DNA of 64,000 nt from Trifolium pratense (lineage: Eukaryota; Streptophyta; Magnoliopsida; Fabales; Fabaceae): positions 65,767,257 to 65,831,256 of the forward strand of contig NC_060060.1 of assembly GCF_020283565.1 (NCBI RefSeq), given 5' to 3'. Position 1 is the stretch's first letter; every line of letters begins with the position of its first letter. Under the pieces are notes generated by a model. That model was given only the letters and a program-made list of their open reading frames with translations. It searched no databases and was not told the origin of the DNA. This document shows positions 23,512 through 35,737 of the stretch, piece by piece. The position numbers and the translations under genes were made by a program.

Positions 23512-24539
23512 ATAAAAACAAAATGTAGAATTAATTTTTGGATCATGCTAATTATAGTGTCCCGGATATTAGTTAAGGATACAAAAAATATAATGTTTGC
23601 ATTGAAAACAACACTTTTTATAGTATTGAGTTCTTTTTTTTTTTTTTTTTTTGATAAGCATAGTATTGAGTTTCCTTAACTATAGTGATCCAAAAATACA
23701 CTAATTAGCATTTTTCATTTTCTAATTATCTTTTAAAAATAAAATATAAAATAAATATCTTGTAAATGCGCCTAAGATAGTTTGATAGTTTGATAGTTTG
23801 ATATTTTATCTTATCTTATCTTTTAAAAATAAAATATAAAATAAATTTCATTGTTCCAAACGCATTGCTTAGTGGTGAATCACTTTCCAATTTCAACCCA
23901 TATTTCATTTCTTAAAGAGTTATGCTATTTATATGCATTTTCTATGCACTTTGTTATGTTTTAATCTCAGGTGTTTACTGTTTAGCAACAAGCAAGCTGT
24001 AGCATTTACATTGTTTTTTTATATGAAAATTAATCTTTTTTATGATATCCTATGTGACGTATGCGCAAAATAATTACACAATTATTATATGAAAATTAAT
24101 CTTTGAATTTAAATCTAGTGAAATTACATTGTTTTTTTTTCATCTTTAGACTGTGTGTGACAAACATGACTTTAAAACTCACATCCAAATTGAAGATATC
24201 CTAAGTTCAAACCCAAATAATAACTCCCATAAATAAGTCTAACAATCTGAACAAGTTGAGTTTTACCGGCATTGCATTATTTTCTATTGATATATAAAAT
24301 ATAAATATGATGTCTATTAATTTATTTTGGAACAGAAAAGATCAAAATATATTGATAATGGATAACAATACAAGGAATACAAAATTCCATTTTATAGGGA
24401 AAATACTAAAACCACAAACAAAAAAATAACTCAATACCAAACCCACTAACTATCCTATTTAATGATAAGATATATGGATTTACATGCAATTCATAAAAAA
24501 GGAAAAGGTGCGCCCACTTTTTTCATCAAAAACCATTGT
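23512..24539. other. Intergenic AT-rich region, nothing recognised
   Basis: Upstream of the cysteine-rich peptide gene. Holds a long T tract near 23632-23651 and a repeated ATCTTTTAAAAATAAAATATA phrase (about 23730 and 23818), which suggests a small local duplication. No gene was seen. Confidence 0.4.
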
Positions 24540-24557
24540 CACGATATGTGCTTGTTG

Positions 24558-24677
24558 GTGAGCTAGCATAGTGGCTAGAAATTTCACTTTTAAGATAGAT
24601 AAATGAGATGTCCGGGGTTCGAACCTCAATCCCTACATATAATATGTGATGTTCCTTACCAACCGAGCTTTTAAACT
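24558..24677 (-). mobile_element. SINE copy (minus), tRNA-derived head
   Basis: On the minus strand it has the A-box region GCTCGGTTGGTAAGGAAC and the B box GAGGTTCGAACCCCGG, then the tail CTAGCCACTATGCTAGC. It is a diverged relative of the intact SINE at 46877-47010. The flanks share an imperfect direct repeat, CACGATATGTGCTTGTTG (24540-24557) and CACGAGATGTGCTTGTTG (24678-24695), one mismatch in 18. The poly(A) tail is not visible. Confidence 0.7.
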
Positions 24678-24795
24678 CACGAGATGTGCTTGTTGATCGA
24701 GTCCACATAGGGATTTACAATTAGGTTATGAGTCATTTTCCAAATTAAATTTTAATGTTGGAAATTTTTTTTAACTCATATCTTACCAATATTTA

Positions 24796-24949
24796 TATAT
24801 TATTATATGTTTACAAGTTTCTCTTTCATGATTCTCCTAGGTGGCAATCTCACCTTAATATAAGAGTGTCACCTATTACATAAATTAATGAGAGATTGTC
24901 ACCTAGAAAAAATATCACGAAATAAAAATTTGTAAACATATAATATACT
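24796..24949. mobile_element. Short foldback MITE
   Basis: The left arm (TATTATATGTTTACAAGTTT through CCTAGGTGGCAATCTCA) and the right arm (GAGATTGTCACCTAG through TTTGTAAACATATAATATA) are inverted copies over about 55 bp. The 40-bp loop holds a further GTGTCACC motif. No coding capacity and no clear target duplication. Confidence 0.65.
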
Positions 24950-25209
24950 ATATTATTATATATAGATATGTGACATAATGAGAATTGGTTTTCGTTTATT
25001 AAAAATAAATTGGGTCTTACTATTTTAGAATATTTGTACTATTATTTGTTTGATTGTTTATTAATTTTCTAATAATAATGTATTGAATTGTTTCCTTTTA
25101 TATACAGTAAATTTTTTGGAAATTGTTTTATGACAAAATTTATAGGAAAGAACTCTTAAGCATTTGCCACATAGGAAATATAAAAATACAAGAGTGCTAT
25201 CTATTGAGA

Positions 25210-25990
25210 GAATTTTTTTTTTCTACCCCAACAATTGTCAATCTTCCCCAACATTAATTTTGAATGGACGAATTTGTCCTCATATATAAACTAAAACCCT
25301 GAAGAAAAAAATTTGGTTACCGGAACACTTTGGAAAAAAGTGTTCTGATATGTAAATTTTTTTTTGTTACCGGAACACTTTGAAAAAAAGTGTTCAGGTA
25401 TATAAAATTTTTCTATTTTTTTTTTACCTGAACACTTTGAAAACAAGTGTGTAGGTATGTAAAACTTTTCCAAATTTATTTTGTTACCTACACACTTTGG
25501 AAAAAAGTGTTCAGGTATGTAAAATTTTTCTAATTTTTTTTTGTTACCTGAACACTTTGAAAACAAGTGTGTAGGTATGTAAAACTTTTTCAAAGTGTTC
25601 AGGTAACAAAAAAAAATTAGAAAAATTTTACGTACCTGAACACTTTTTTCTAAAGTGTGTAGGTAACAAAATAAATTTGGAAAAATTTTACATACATACA
25701 CACTTTTTTTCAAAGTGTTCAGGTAACAAAAAAAATTAGAAAAATTTTACATAACTGAACATTTTTTTCCAAAGTGTGTAGGTAACAAAATTTTATATAC
25801 CTGAACACTTTTTTCCAAAGTGTTCCGGTAACCAAAAAAAAATTTACATATCGGAATACTTTTTTCCAAAGTGTTCCGGTAACCAAATTTTTTTCTTCAG
25901 GGTTTTAGTTTATATATGAGGATAAATTTGTCCATTCAAAATTAATGTTGGGGTAGATTGACAATTGTTGGGGTAGAAAAAAAAAATTTC
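25210..25990. mobile_element. Near-complete palindrome (foldback element), 9-bp target duplication
   Basis: Flanked by the 9-bp direct repeat CTATTGAGA (25201-25209 and 25991-25999). Outer ends are inverted copies: a T-run then CTACCCCAACAATTGTCAAT on the left, ATTGACAATTGTTGGGGTAG then an A-run on the right. The arms continue almost to the centre through alternating units of GAACACTTT..AAAGTGTTC and ACACACTTT..AAAGTGTGT about 60 bp long. The 140-codon frame on the minus strand is repeat translation, not a gene. Transcription through it would give a long hairpin RNA. Confidence 0.88.
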
Positions 25991-26279
25991 CTATTGAGAT
26001 TTACACCTAAGAGTAATGCCAAGTCTAATAAGAACAATTGATTCATCTATGTATCATGCATAAGTCTTGAATTATATTATAACGAATACGAATTTTACAA
26101 AATTGACATTGGATTGAAAGATTATATTATATAGATCATTCATAAATTTTTTAGAAAAATTAAAAATTATTTGATATATTATTAAGATTCATCAAAATTA
26201 ACAGTTTATGAGTTTTAAATGCAGTTAATAAAAATCCTAAATCTTTGAATTCATTTCTATTCTCAATTTGGGGGGTTAT

Positions 26280-26292
26280 TTTGGCGCGCAAA
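26280..26292 (+). promoter_or_regulatory. E2F-like palindromic promoter site
   Basis: TTTGGCGCGCAAA, a perfect E2F consensus on both strands, 110 bp upstream of the primase ATG. It lies between two copies of a 40-bp repeat (CCTAAATCTTTGAATTCATT at about 26235 and CCTAAATCTTGAAATTCATT at about 26327). E2F sites are the usual S-phase control of DNA-replication genes, which matches the gene downstream. Confidence 0.75.
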
Positions 26293-26402
26293 GCATTGCA
26301 ATTTGGGGTTTTAGTCCTAAAAAACCCTAAATCTTGAAATTCATTTCTATTTTCAATTTTCCGGTTTGACAACATAGATTTTGCAAATGATCTTGATAGA
26401 AG

Positions 26403-29400
26403 ATGATTCCACAACAAGAATCTGAGTTTGATATCGGTTATCTCAAACCATATTACGGTTAGTTAGTTACATCCAATTCCAATTCTCATTTTCTTTCTTG
26501 GTTTGTGTGCGTGTGAGATTTCTATTTGATTGGTATTGGGTTTTAACTTGTTCTTTTTTCCCAGGAATGCTGTTTCCTTATGCTGATATGTTTCAATGGA
26601 TGTCTTACGGCCACGTAGTACCATTTATCAAACTCTTGCTTATGTATGTCTTACGGCAATTTTCCTTCACTTTCAAAGGTGATTTTTATCTGCGTTTCCA
26701 ATCATTCAACACTGCCCTCCTCGAGCTCGAAAACTCCATCAAAGATAAATGCCCTTTAAAGATTGACATTGGACCTGTCTACACCGTCGATGTAAATATT
26801 CACTGTTATCATGCCTCACTTTTGTTATAATTCCTGCTGCATTTACTGATGATGAATAAGAAAGTTATGTGAATTATCATATTAGCAGTGGAGCCTGGAC
26901 CCTAGCCTTAGCCTAAGTAAGGGGTTCAAACTTTTGAGTTCTTGGTCCTTTTGGGCTAGTGGTGCAACAATAAAAATTCAGGAGGGTTCAAATTGCAAAA
27001 CATGTAGTATATTAGTATTTTTTAAGTTGCAAATTTCAAAACATGTAGTTCAAATTGCAAATTCAGGAGAAGTTTATCCCCTCCATATTCTTTTTTATCT
27101 TCAGGCTCAGATGCTTAACTAAAATTAAGATGGTTAAAATAGATTGGGAAGGATGTAGAGTAATATCCAACTTGCTGTAAAATCACCAATTCTAACTTTA
27201 TCAGATTGAACCTATCTGGCCAAATATTGAAATCGTGTTATTTGACGTTTGAAAAATCTAATCTTCACACTGTGTCACGTCACTGATTGTTGTGTTGATT
27301 TCTGCTTTGGAACTACTGTTTCAGATGACTTTGGTTTTAAGCACATACTCTGGGTCTATAGTCGACGTAGAGGTGTTCATTGTTGGGTGTGTGATGGGAA
27401 GGCAAGAAGGTGAGACACTAGACCATCAAAAGTTCTAATATTTGCTTCACCTGCATGTAGTACACGTTGACATTGATTCGATTATACTATCTTTACTATT
27501 GCAGGTTGACTAACGAGCAAAGAGCTTCTATTGCTGACTATTTTCGTGTTTACAAGGTATTATCCTTAGTAACAAGTGGTGGGTTTGTCAATGGTTGATG
27601 CAGTTAATGCAGTCACAACAATATCAAGTTAGAGATAGATACTAATTCACTGCACACAATGGCAATCTGAATCTGTTTGTCAATACTTGTATTAATGTTT
27701 GTTGATTTCATGTTTTGTCCAGGGCAATGAAAATAGTCATAACAAGGTTTCCTTGATGGGTGCTGCGCTTCATCCTTTCTTGGCGTAAGTCTTGAGATGA
27801 ATGACTAACCAACTTTCTGATGCTTATTTCATATCCTAATCAGTGTTATATTTTTCCAGGACATCATACACCAACGTTCTCAAGGACTATTTTGAGAAAA
27901 TATTGCTTACTAATCAAAACTTACTTGCTACTGAGGAGAGATATGAAAACATCCTAAGCATGATTCATGATGAATGTACATTTTATTATTTGCGTTCTCC
28001 CGGTATGATCCTTGTTATTTAATTTTACTGCTATTATCTTATGCTATGAATATTTTACCTTTGCAGCTATTGCTTCTGAACTTAGGGGAAGATGGCAAGA
28101 TAATAATAGGAGGTCCTCTAGTGCAAAAGAAGATATTAATGTTGTGCGATGGGAACAGTGCAAGCAACTGCTGCAATCTGGAAAACATAAGGTATAAATA
28201 TTCCTTTTGGGAAAATTTAGAATATGAAGGTAACAATGGCATCTTCTCTCTGCAATATTTGTACAAATAGTTGAAAACAATTGAATGAGCATAGAACTGA
28301 AGAGCAATAGATTAGGTCTTACTTCTTAGTTTATCTCTTAGGGCCAGTTTCTAATCTTACAATATCTTAGATTATATCTCAAGATTAATTTCTATATTAC
28401 TTAGTATTTAGTATGATCGGTATATTGATTTCTTATTTATTTAAGATTAGCAGTCTCGTATCTCTATAAATAGGGGTAGTGTTTAGTTTTTTGTATCAAG
28501 TTTATTATCAATTATACTGCACCATAATCATATTCTTATTCTTCTCCTTTTATCTAAATCCTCGTAACTACAGTAATCTGGAAATTCTTGACCTGACCTA
28601 CAAACTAGTCACCTGCTTATGTTGTATAGGACGGTTGCATATTATGTGATTCATTGCAGAAAATCATACAAGATTTGCTTAAACAAGCATCATACGAGTT
28701 GCTATTTATTGTTAATGACTTAATCCTTTTTATAGGCACAAGGGTTGCGTAGATGTGTTGAAGAGATTGTGTTCTTCTTTACTTACCCCAGGCTAGATAT
28801 GGAGGTCTGTCTATCAACTGGCCCCATTTTTCTGCTATACTTATATCATCTTTCTCGCTATTTTCATTTATTTACATACATAGTTCCCCCACAATATTTC
28901 TCCATATATCAAAGACAAGTTAACACCTTCATCTAATTTTCAGTTTTGCAGCCAAAGTTTTTCGTTTAATCAAGACTATTTATGTTTCAGGTTTCAAAAC
29001 ATATGAATCATTTGCTTAAAGCAAGCACCATTCTGTGTACATCCAAAAACAGGTTAGTATCAAGTATGACTGCACAACTTTATATTGATGCAAGCTGTTG
29101 GTTTTCTTAGTGAGACTTTACCAATGGCGGCATATACCATTATCTTTCGCTTATTGGTATATTGAAATAATAAGTCGTTTGAAATTGTCAGATAGGTTCA
29201 CTAGTTAATTTTATTGTCTAGCATAATTACCTGGTATAATTCTTATTTGTTCTAGGTCGTGTACGTGTCCCTATCGACCCAAATCGGTGTGACGAGTTTG
29301 ATCCTACTACAGTACCCACCCTTTTCCAGGTAAGCTTATCATGCGATAATAATTTTTTAACTTGCATTGGGTGAGAGAAGGAAGCTTCCCTCGTGCTCAA

Positions 29401-30482
29401 ATTGCATAGTTTTAAATAAGGATGTTTTCATTTATTACTTGAAGTAGAAGGCACTTGTCTAAAAACACTTTCCCCCTTTTCCTATATATTATCATGTTTA
29501 ATATGAAAAGATCACTTTTGTGCATACCTATAAATTCCCATTTGGTCTGGCTGTATCCCAATATCTTCTATTAGGATACTGTTTTCTGATATAATTTCTA
29601 TTCATTTTATGTTTATGTGAATCCTGATATTGTGATTTGTAACATTGCAGCTTCTAGAAGAGCTTAATAATGAAGGCTTGAGAGCTGATGTTAATGGTGG
29701 TATCGGTATGTTAATTTAATACTTGAACAATCCCGTTTGATTTCTACAAGCATTTGCAATTTTTATTTGATAATGCCATGGATGGAAGGTTACTACTGCT
29801 TTAACAATTGTGACAGAGTGAAGTTGAAAGACATACTAGGGAGATTGCATTTTCGAGAACGCTAAAAATAGTTATTTGACACTTTCCAAATTTCTACTGA
29901 TATTCCTTCTGTTTTCACTTATTAAAGATGCATACTTAAAAATTTGTAGAATGCATTCTATAATGCTTATTTTTTAAGTGGACATAAAAAAAAGAAACAA
30001 AGGAAGCAAGTTTAGTTGCCATTCCCGCATGTCTTCTAATGCTAATTGCAACTTGTTAAAAGTGATTTGATACATTGTTTGGTAACAGAATGGAGTGGAA
30101 CTTCGCTTGGAGTTGGAAGTGCTGTCACACTTTTCAGATCATCATTCTTAGAACCTTTGCTAAAAACCTGCAAGGTATGAATCATTTTTAAATTGTTTGT
30201 ATATTAACTTTTGATCGTTTAGAAAGAACTTAACGTGAGAATGCTAACAATTATGATTATTTTGTTTCTCATATATACTTGCACATGTTCTCCCCCCTTA
30301 ATAATTATACTCTTATGGAGTATATAAATAATATTCACTATACCAAAAAAAAAAAAAAATAATAATAATATTCAGCATTATCTATCCATCATAACTAATG
30401 TCGATAATGAATACCGCAGGAGGAGATAGAAAGATCCTATAGTTTAAAGTTGCAGCAGTCAAAGAACTCCATAGGTTGGTAG
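26403..30482 (+). pseudogene. PRIM1 (POLA3-like): DNA primase small subunit gene, broken
   Basis: Thirteen recognisable exons: 26403-26457, 26565-26791, 27325-27409, 27505-27556, 27723-27784, 27860-28002, 28067-28191, 28735-28804, 28991-29052, 29256-29329, 29651-29705, 30089-30174 and 30420-30482. Family signatures: [93 protein letters not shown] and a short C-terminus. Primase makes RNA primers within DNA polymerase alpha-primase. The exon that should lie between GPVYTVD and DDFGFKH, with the two metal-binding Asp residues and the CC..C..C zinc site, is absent from 26792-27324; splicing across the gap also changes phase. Exon 9 carries an extra 4 bp (AAAGCAAGCACC), which runs into a TGA in the next exon. 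The third catalytic Asp (PRLD) remains. Splice sites are otherwise intact, so decay is recent. Intron 7 (about 28310-28600) holds LTR-like sequence. Confidence 0.88.
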
Positions 30483-31159
30483 TGCAATGCATTCTTGATT
30501 GGTTTTGTAGATCTTGAGATCATCTAAAAGATTAAATGTTTGTAGTATTATTTACTTGTAAAGAGGCCCTTTGCCTCCCTTTTGTTGACCTATTTTTGCT
30601 TATATTTTGGGACGGAAGAGTAAGTTCTAAGGATATGTGAGCAAAAAGCACAAAGACCATGCAAAGATAGTCTTTCCTGCCTTAAAGACGACAAATTTAG
30701 ATCATGTACATATGTATATTGCTGTTAAAACGAGTTAGTTCATATGTATCTCATTTTCTTTCTTCAATATATTATATTTTTGCTTCATCTTTTTTTTTTT
30801 TTTTAAATTATTAATAACTAACAATACAATTAGTTATTAGATATATTTATTATTCGCATATAAAATAAAGCATGTAGGAAAAAAATGACATTGACACAAA
30901 GATTTCATTTTGATTTTTGTTTTTATATTAGTTTAAAAATAATAAAACAAGTATGAGTCGGCCCGTCTATCCCACAACTCATAGAGTCGGGCTCGAGTTT
31001 CATTTTTAGATTTCATATTTTAACAGATTTTTTTTTATCATGATACAATAAAACTCAAAATCTGTTAGAGTCAACACTAAACATAGTGAATAGTCCATTT
31101 TAATAGCTCTACTAACTAAACCCGCTTAAACTCTTGAAATAAGATCAATGTTTAAAAAA
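30483..31159. other. Intergenic AT-rich region
   Basis: Between the primase remnant and the LINE cluster. Contains T-runs near 30790-30805 and a phrase (GTCGGCCCGTC, about 30958-30968) like one near 55600-55720, probably an old dispersed repeat. No gene seen. Confidence 0.4.
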
Positions 31160-32041
31160 GTCACACTAACAGAAATAAAGAGAGGATGAGTGGCATATAT
31201 TCTTTGGATGTAGTGAGACTCGACATGTGTAGTATGAAGATGGCTTACGACAGATTATAGAGTCGAGATTGCGAGATTTCAACAATGTGCATTCTTTGCT
31301 TTTTGATATTTGCAGTAGAGAATCTGTATCTGATGCTGGAACTGTTGCAATGGTTGTGTAGTGTATTTGGCATAACAGAAATAATTGGGTTTGGAATGGT
31401 GTGAAAGACTCGGCGAAGGATGTGGCGTTGAGAGCTGTGCATATGATTGGGGAATGGCGCGCGGTTAACATGCTGCATCATCACAACAGGTCCTCTGTTT
31501 CTTCACAGTTCTGCAATTCAGTAGCGGCAGGTTCCAGTTCGCAGTCGAACTCGCGTGGTTCTGATATGCTGCAGTGGCAGTGGCCTAGCAGCGGGTGGTG
31601 GAAGTGCAACGTCGACGCGAGCTTATCACAAAACTCAAGTTATACGGGCTGGGGTTGGTGTGTGCGAAGCTCCGATGGCAGTTTTGTTGCTGCAGGTACA
31701 AATAAATGCTTGCATAGATTGACGGCTGCGGAGGGTGAAGCTATGACAATTTTGGAGGATATTCGTGAAGCCTTCTCTAGAGGGTGGTCCAATGTTGTAT
31801 TTGAAAGTGATTCCAAAGTTGTGGTAGACGCCATACACTCCAATACTCAAGGAATATCGGAATTGAGCTCTATTATTACGTCCATTAAGTTGTTATTACA
31901 ATGTAATTTGAACTTTGAGGTTTTTTTTTTGAACAAGCCAAAATGGTATATTAACTAAACCAGTCTCCCCAGCACAAGACGTACCGAAGTAGACTACAAC
32001 AGTTTACAATATGAAACAAACAATCAAAACATATACAAATG

Positions 32042-35000
32042 TCATACAAGGCCCAGACAAAGTAGATGACTAGACCACCAGCTATGGTAGTTCAAAGCTA
32101 ACGTAACACTCGTCGGCTTCAACCACCTAAATGAAAATAGCTTGATCTTGTCCAACAAAACCTGGGGTATATCTGCTGAGCCTCGAAACAATCGGTGATT
32201 CCTCTCCGTCCATACAACCCAAACGCAAATAAGCCAAATGAGCTGTAGAAAAAATCGACGCGCTCGAGATCCACCTGCTGAAGATGTGAACTGAATAAAG
32301 TGATCACGCAAACAAACGAAATCTACCAAAGGAATGCCAATCCACGAACGCACTAAATCCCATAGAGAAACAACAAAATCGCAGGATAGGAATAAGTGAT
32401 GTGCTGATTCAGCCGCACCACATCCAAAAACACACATGTGAGCTGTAGGAGATAACACCCGTCGAGTAACCAGATTCACCCTCGTGGGCAACCTGTCACG
32501 CAATAACCGCCACGCAAGGATGGAAACCTTCAAAGGAACATGAGGGTGCCAAATGAGACTGTCTGCAGCATCCATAGTAACCAGAGCATGAGATATCAGG
32601 AGCTTGTAAGCCCCCCTAACCGTATAACCTGAGTCAGGATCAGGATACCACTGCCACCTGTCCAAAGAAAAGGCCTGCAAGGAAATGTTAGAAAGTAAAG
32701 ACTGACACTCCCCCAACATCTCCTCCTCCCACGCCCTCAACTGCCTCCGCCGCTCCCACGCCCCTCCCTCCGCACCCCACCCTAAAGCAAACATCTCTGC
32801 CACCGTACACGATTTGTTCGCTGTCAAATCAAACAAGCGCCCAAACCGCACACACAAAGGAGTACCATCCACCCAGGGATCAGTCCAGAAAAAAGTCTCT
32901 GACCCATCCCCCACCCTCCTCACAACATGCTCCTCGAACCACCCACCCCCTGACTCGCCACCTCCCTCCCTAATACGCACTATCTCCCTCCACCACAAGG
33001 ACCCCCTCTGACCTCCATCCCGAAGTCTGCCTCCCTCAACCCCATACCTCGCTGCCAACACTCTAAACCACAGCCCGCCGCTGTCCACCAACATCCTCCA
33101 ACACCACTTGCCCAAAAGGGCCTGGTTAAACTCCCGCAACCGCCGTACCCCCAAACCTCCACTCTCCTTAGGTAAGCTAACAGATTTCCAATTAACCCAA
33201 GAAATTTTCCTAGAGTCCTCACACCCCCCCCCCCCCAAAAAAAATTTAATAAAAAGAGATTCAATAGAGGAAATAATACCTGAGGGAGCTTTGAAGAAAG
33301 AAAGAGCATAGACAGGTAGAGAGGTCAAGACAGATCGCAACAAAACCAGACGACCACCAAAAGACAAGAATCGACTCTTCCACCCAGACAATCTATTCTT
33401 TATTCGATTCAACACCGGATCCCAAAAACTCAAACGCCTCGGATCACCCCCAATCTGAAGACCCAAATAAAGGAAATGGATCTTTCCCACCTTACAGCAC
33501 AGAACAGACGCAGCTTCGCTCAACCAGGAATCAGAAATATTAACTCCAACCAACATGCTTTTATTAAAATTAACTTTCAGACCTGACATAGTCTCAAACA
33601 ACACAAGACCAGCTCGTAAAGCCCGAACATTTGCCCAGCTTTTAACTCCTAGCAGGAGAGTGTCATCCGCAAACTGAAGGTGCGATACCGAAATCGAACC
33701 ATGCTCGCTAATGCTATACCCTGTAAACAAATTTTGCGCTACCATAGCCTCCATTATCACGTTGAGACCCTCAGCAGCCAGAAGGAAGAGAAAAGGAGAC
33801 AGCGGGTCGCCTTGCCTAAGACCACGCTTAAGAGAGAATTCATCAGTCGGACTACCATTAACTAAAACAGACGCCGTGGCCGTACAAACACACTTTCTAA
33901 TCCACTTTCTCCACAAGGCAGGAAAAGACATTCTCCCCATAACATCATCCAGATAGCCCCAGTCCACCGAATCATAAGCTTTCTCAAAATCAACCTTGAA
34001 CAGCATAAGTTCCTTTTTAGACCTCCGCGCCTCATCCACCACCTCATTAGCAACAAGAATACCATCAAGTATTTGCCTATCCTTTACAAATGCAGTCTGA
34101 GCCTCAGAAATCACACTCCCAATCACAAGACGCAACCTATTCGCTAAAACCTTTGCCAAAATTTTATAAAGGCATCCCACAAGCGAAATAGGCCGGAAAT
34201 CGTTCAACCTTTGGGGGCTATCAACTTTAGGAATCAGAGCTATAAAGGTGGAATTTATACCCTTAGCAAGCCTTCCATTCCGATGAAAATCGGAAATGAA
34301 ATGCATAATGTCACCCCGCATCTCAGTCCAGAAGTCTTTAATAAAATCGAAGTTAATTCCGTCGGGACCAGGGCTTTTAAAACTATCACAATCCCATACA
34401 GCGGATTTCACTTCTGCCTCTGTAAACGGTTTAATTAAACTACCATACTCCACGTGGTTCAATCTTTTAAACTGAAGATCCTCCACCCCGGGCCGATCCA
34501 CATTAGAAGCCCTAAAGTGAGACTCGAAATGCGAAAACACTGCCTGCCTAATCGGTTCCACACCCTCAATAGTAACCCCTTCCACCTGAATTACAGACAT
34601 AGCATTCCTTCGATGGCGGCTCGCTAGAACCGAATGAAAATACTTCGAGTTAGCATCTCCATCCTTAAGCCACAGAGAACGGGATTGTTGCCAACTGATA
34701 CTGGCGTGCAACCGTGAAAGCGAGTGAATATCCACCGAAACCCCCTGAAGCTCCACTAACTCCTCGTTAGAAAGAGCCTCTTCCTCACCCTTCACATCGA
34801 GGGCCGAAAGCCTAGCTTTCAACTTATCAATGCGACTAGGGAGATTTTGAGTATGAGCCATGTGCCATTCTTTTAGCCCTGCCTTAATCAACTTAAGTTT
34901 TTCCTTAAGCACATAACCACCCCAACCATCGATCTGAAGGGAACTCCACTTCTCTCGCACAAACGAATGATAGCCAGGCACATCCTTCCAACACTTAAGC

Positions 35001-35737
35001 ATCCTAGACGGACGGGGACCCCAATCTTCCTCATTTGCAGATAAAACCAGAGGACAGTGGTCAGATAGCCCTCGCAGCCTGGCTACCTGCCTACAGTTAG
35101 GCCAAGCCAAACACCATTCCTCAGTAAGAAGGAATCTATCTAGGCAACTCATCGAGAGACCATCCCCTTTAAACCAAGTAAACTTACGACCAATCAAGGG
35201 AAGATCAACCAAGGTATTATCTTCGATGAACCTACTAAAAGGAATGTGATCTAAAGAACGATGGCTACCCCGCACCGAACGACGTTCATCCACATGTTTC
35301 ACGGCATTAAAATCCCCACAAACACACACTCTCTTCCCCACTAGCGAGAGCAGCCGCTCCGAAATAGACTCTCACAGCCGTTGTTTAGCCAAATCATCAC
35401 AAGGGGCATAAATGTTCGCCACAAAAAACTCCTCGCCAGACTTAGTGAAACGACCATGACACCACAACACATGCTCACGACTCTCTGTCAACCACATCTC
35501 CACCTCAGCAGAATCCCACAAAGTTAAAATCTCGCCCGAAGCCCCCACCGACGGACGAAAGGAAAACCCGTGAAAAGAGCTACCCCAAAGATTAGAACAA
35601 AGGAGAACGTCGCAATTTTGTAATTTCGTCTCCTGCAGACAGAGAATAAAGGGCTTCAGTTCCCCAACCAAATTTCCCACTGCCTTCCTCTTCTCTAACC
35701 CACCCAACCCTCTTATATTCCAAGAGACGATCTTCAT
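32042..35737 (-). pseudogene. LINE ORF2: endonuclease, reverse transcriptase, zf-RVT; one stop
   Basis: A frame of 1,232 codons with a single TGA at 35374-35372 (after DDLAKQRL, before ESISERLLSL). It begins MKIVSWNIRGLGG and has the APE-type endonuclease motifs LCLQETK, NIYAPCD, VCGDFNAV and SDHCPLVL; the reverse transcriptase with LNDFRPISL, RGLRQGDPLSPFLF and FADDTLLLG; and a C-terminal zf-RVT region (FGCGAAESAHHLFLSC). It lacks the RNase H domain seen in the older LINE beneath it. The stop falls inside the endonuclease, so activity would need read-through or a copy elsewhere. Its ATG overlaps the ORF1 stop as ATGA. Confidence 0.92.

Noticed and set aside
25291..25713. 140-codon frame with repeated FYIPTHLFSKCSG peptides
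   Set aside because: It lies wholly in the palindromic arms of a foldback element and mirrors its repeat period.
31401..31958. 185-codon frame as a stand-alone RNase H gene
   Set aside because: Its C-terminus is cut by the inserted LINE and continues at 38795; it is the end of an older LINE with a poly(A) tail and target duplication.
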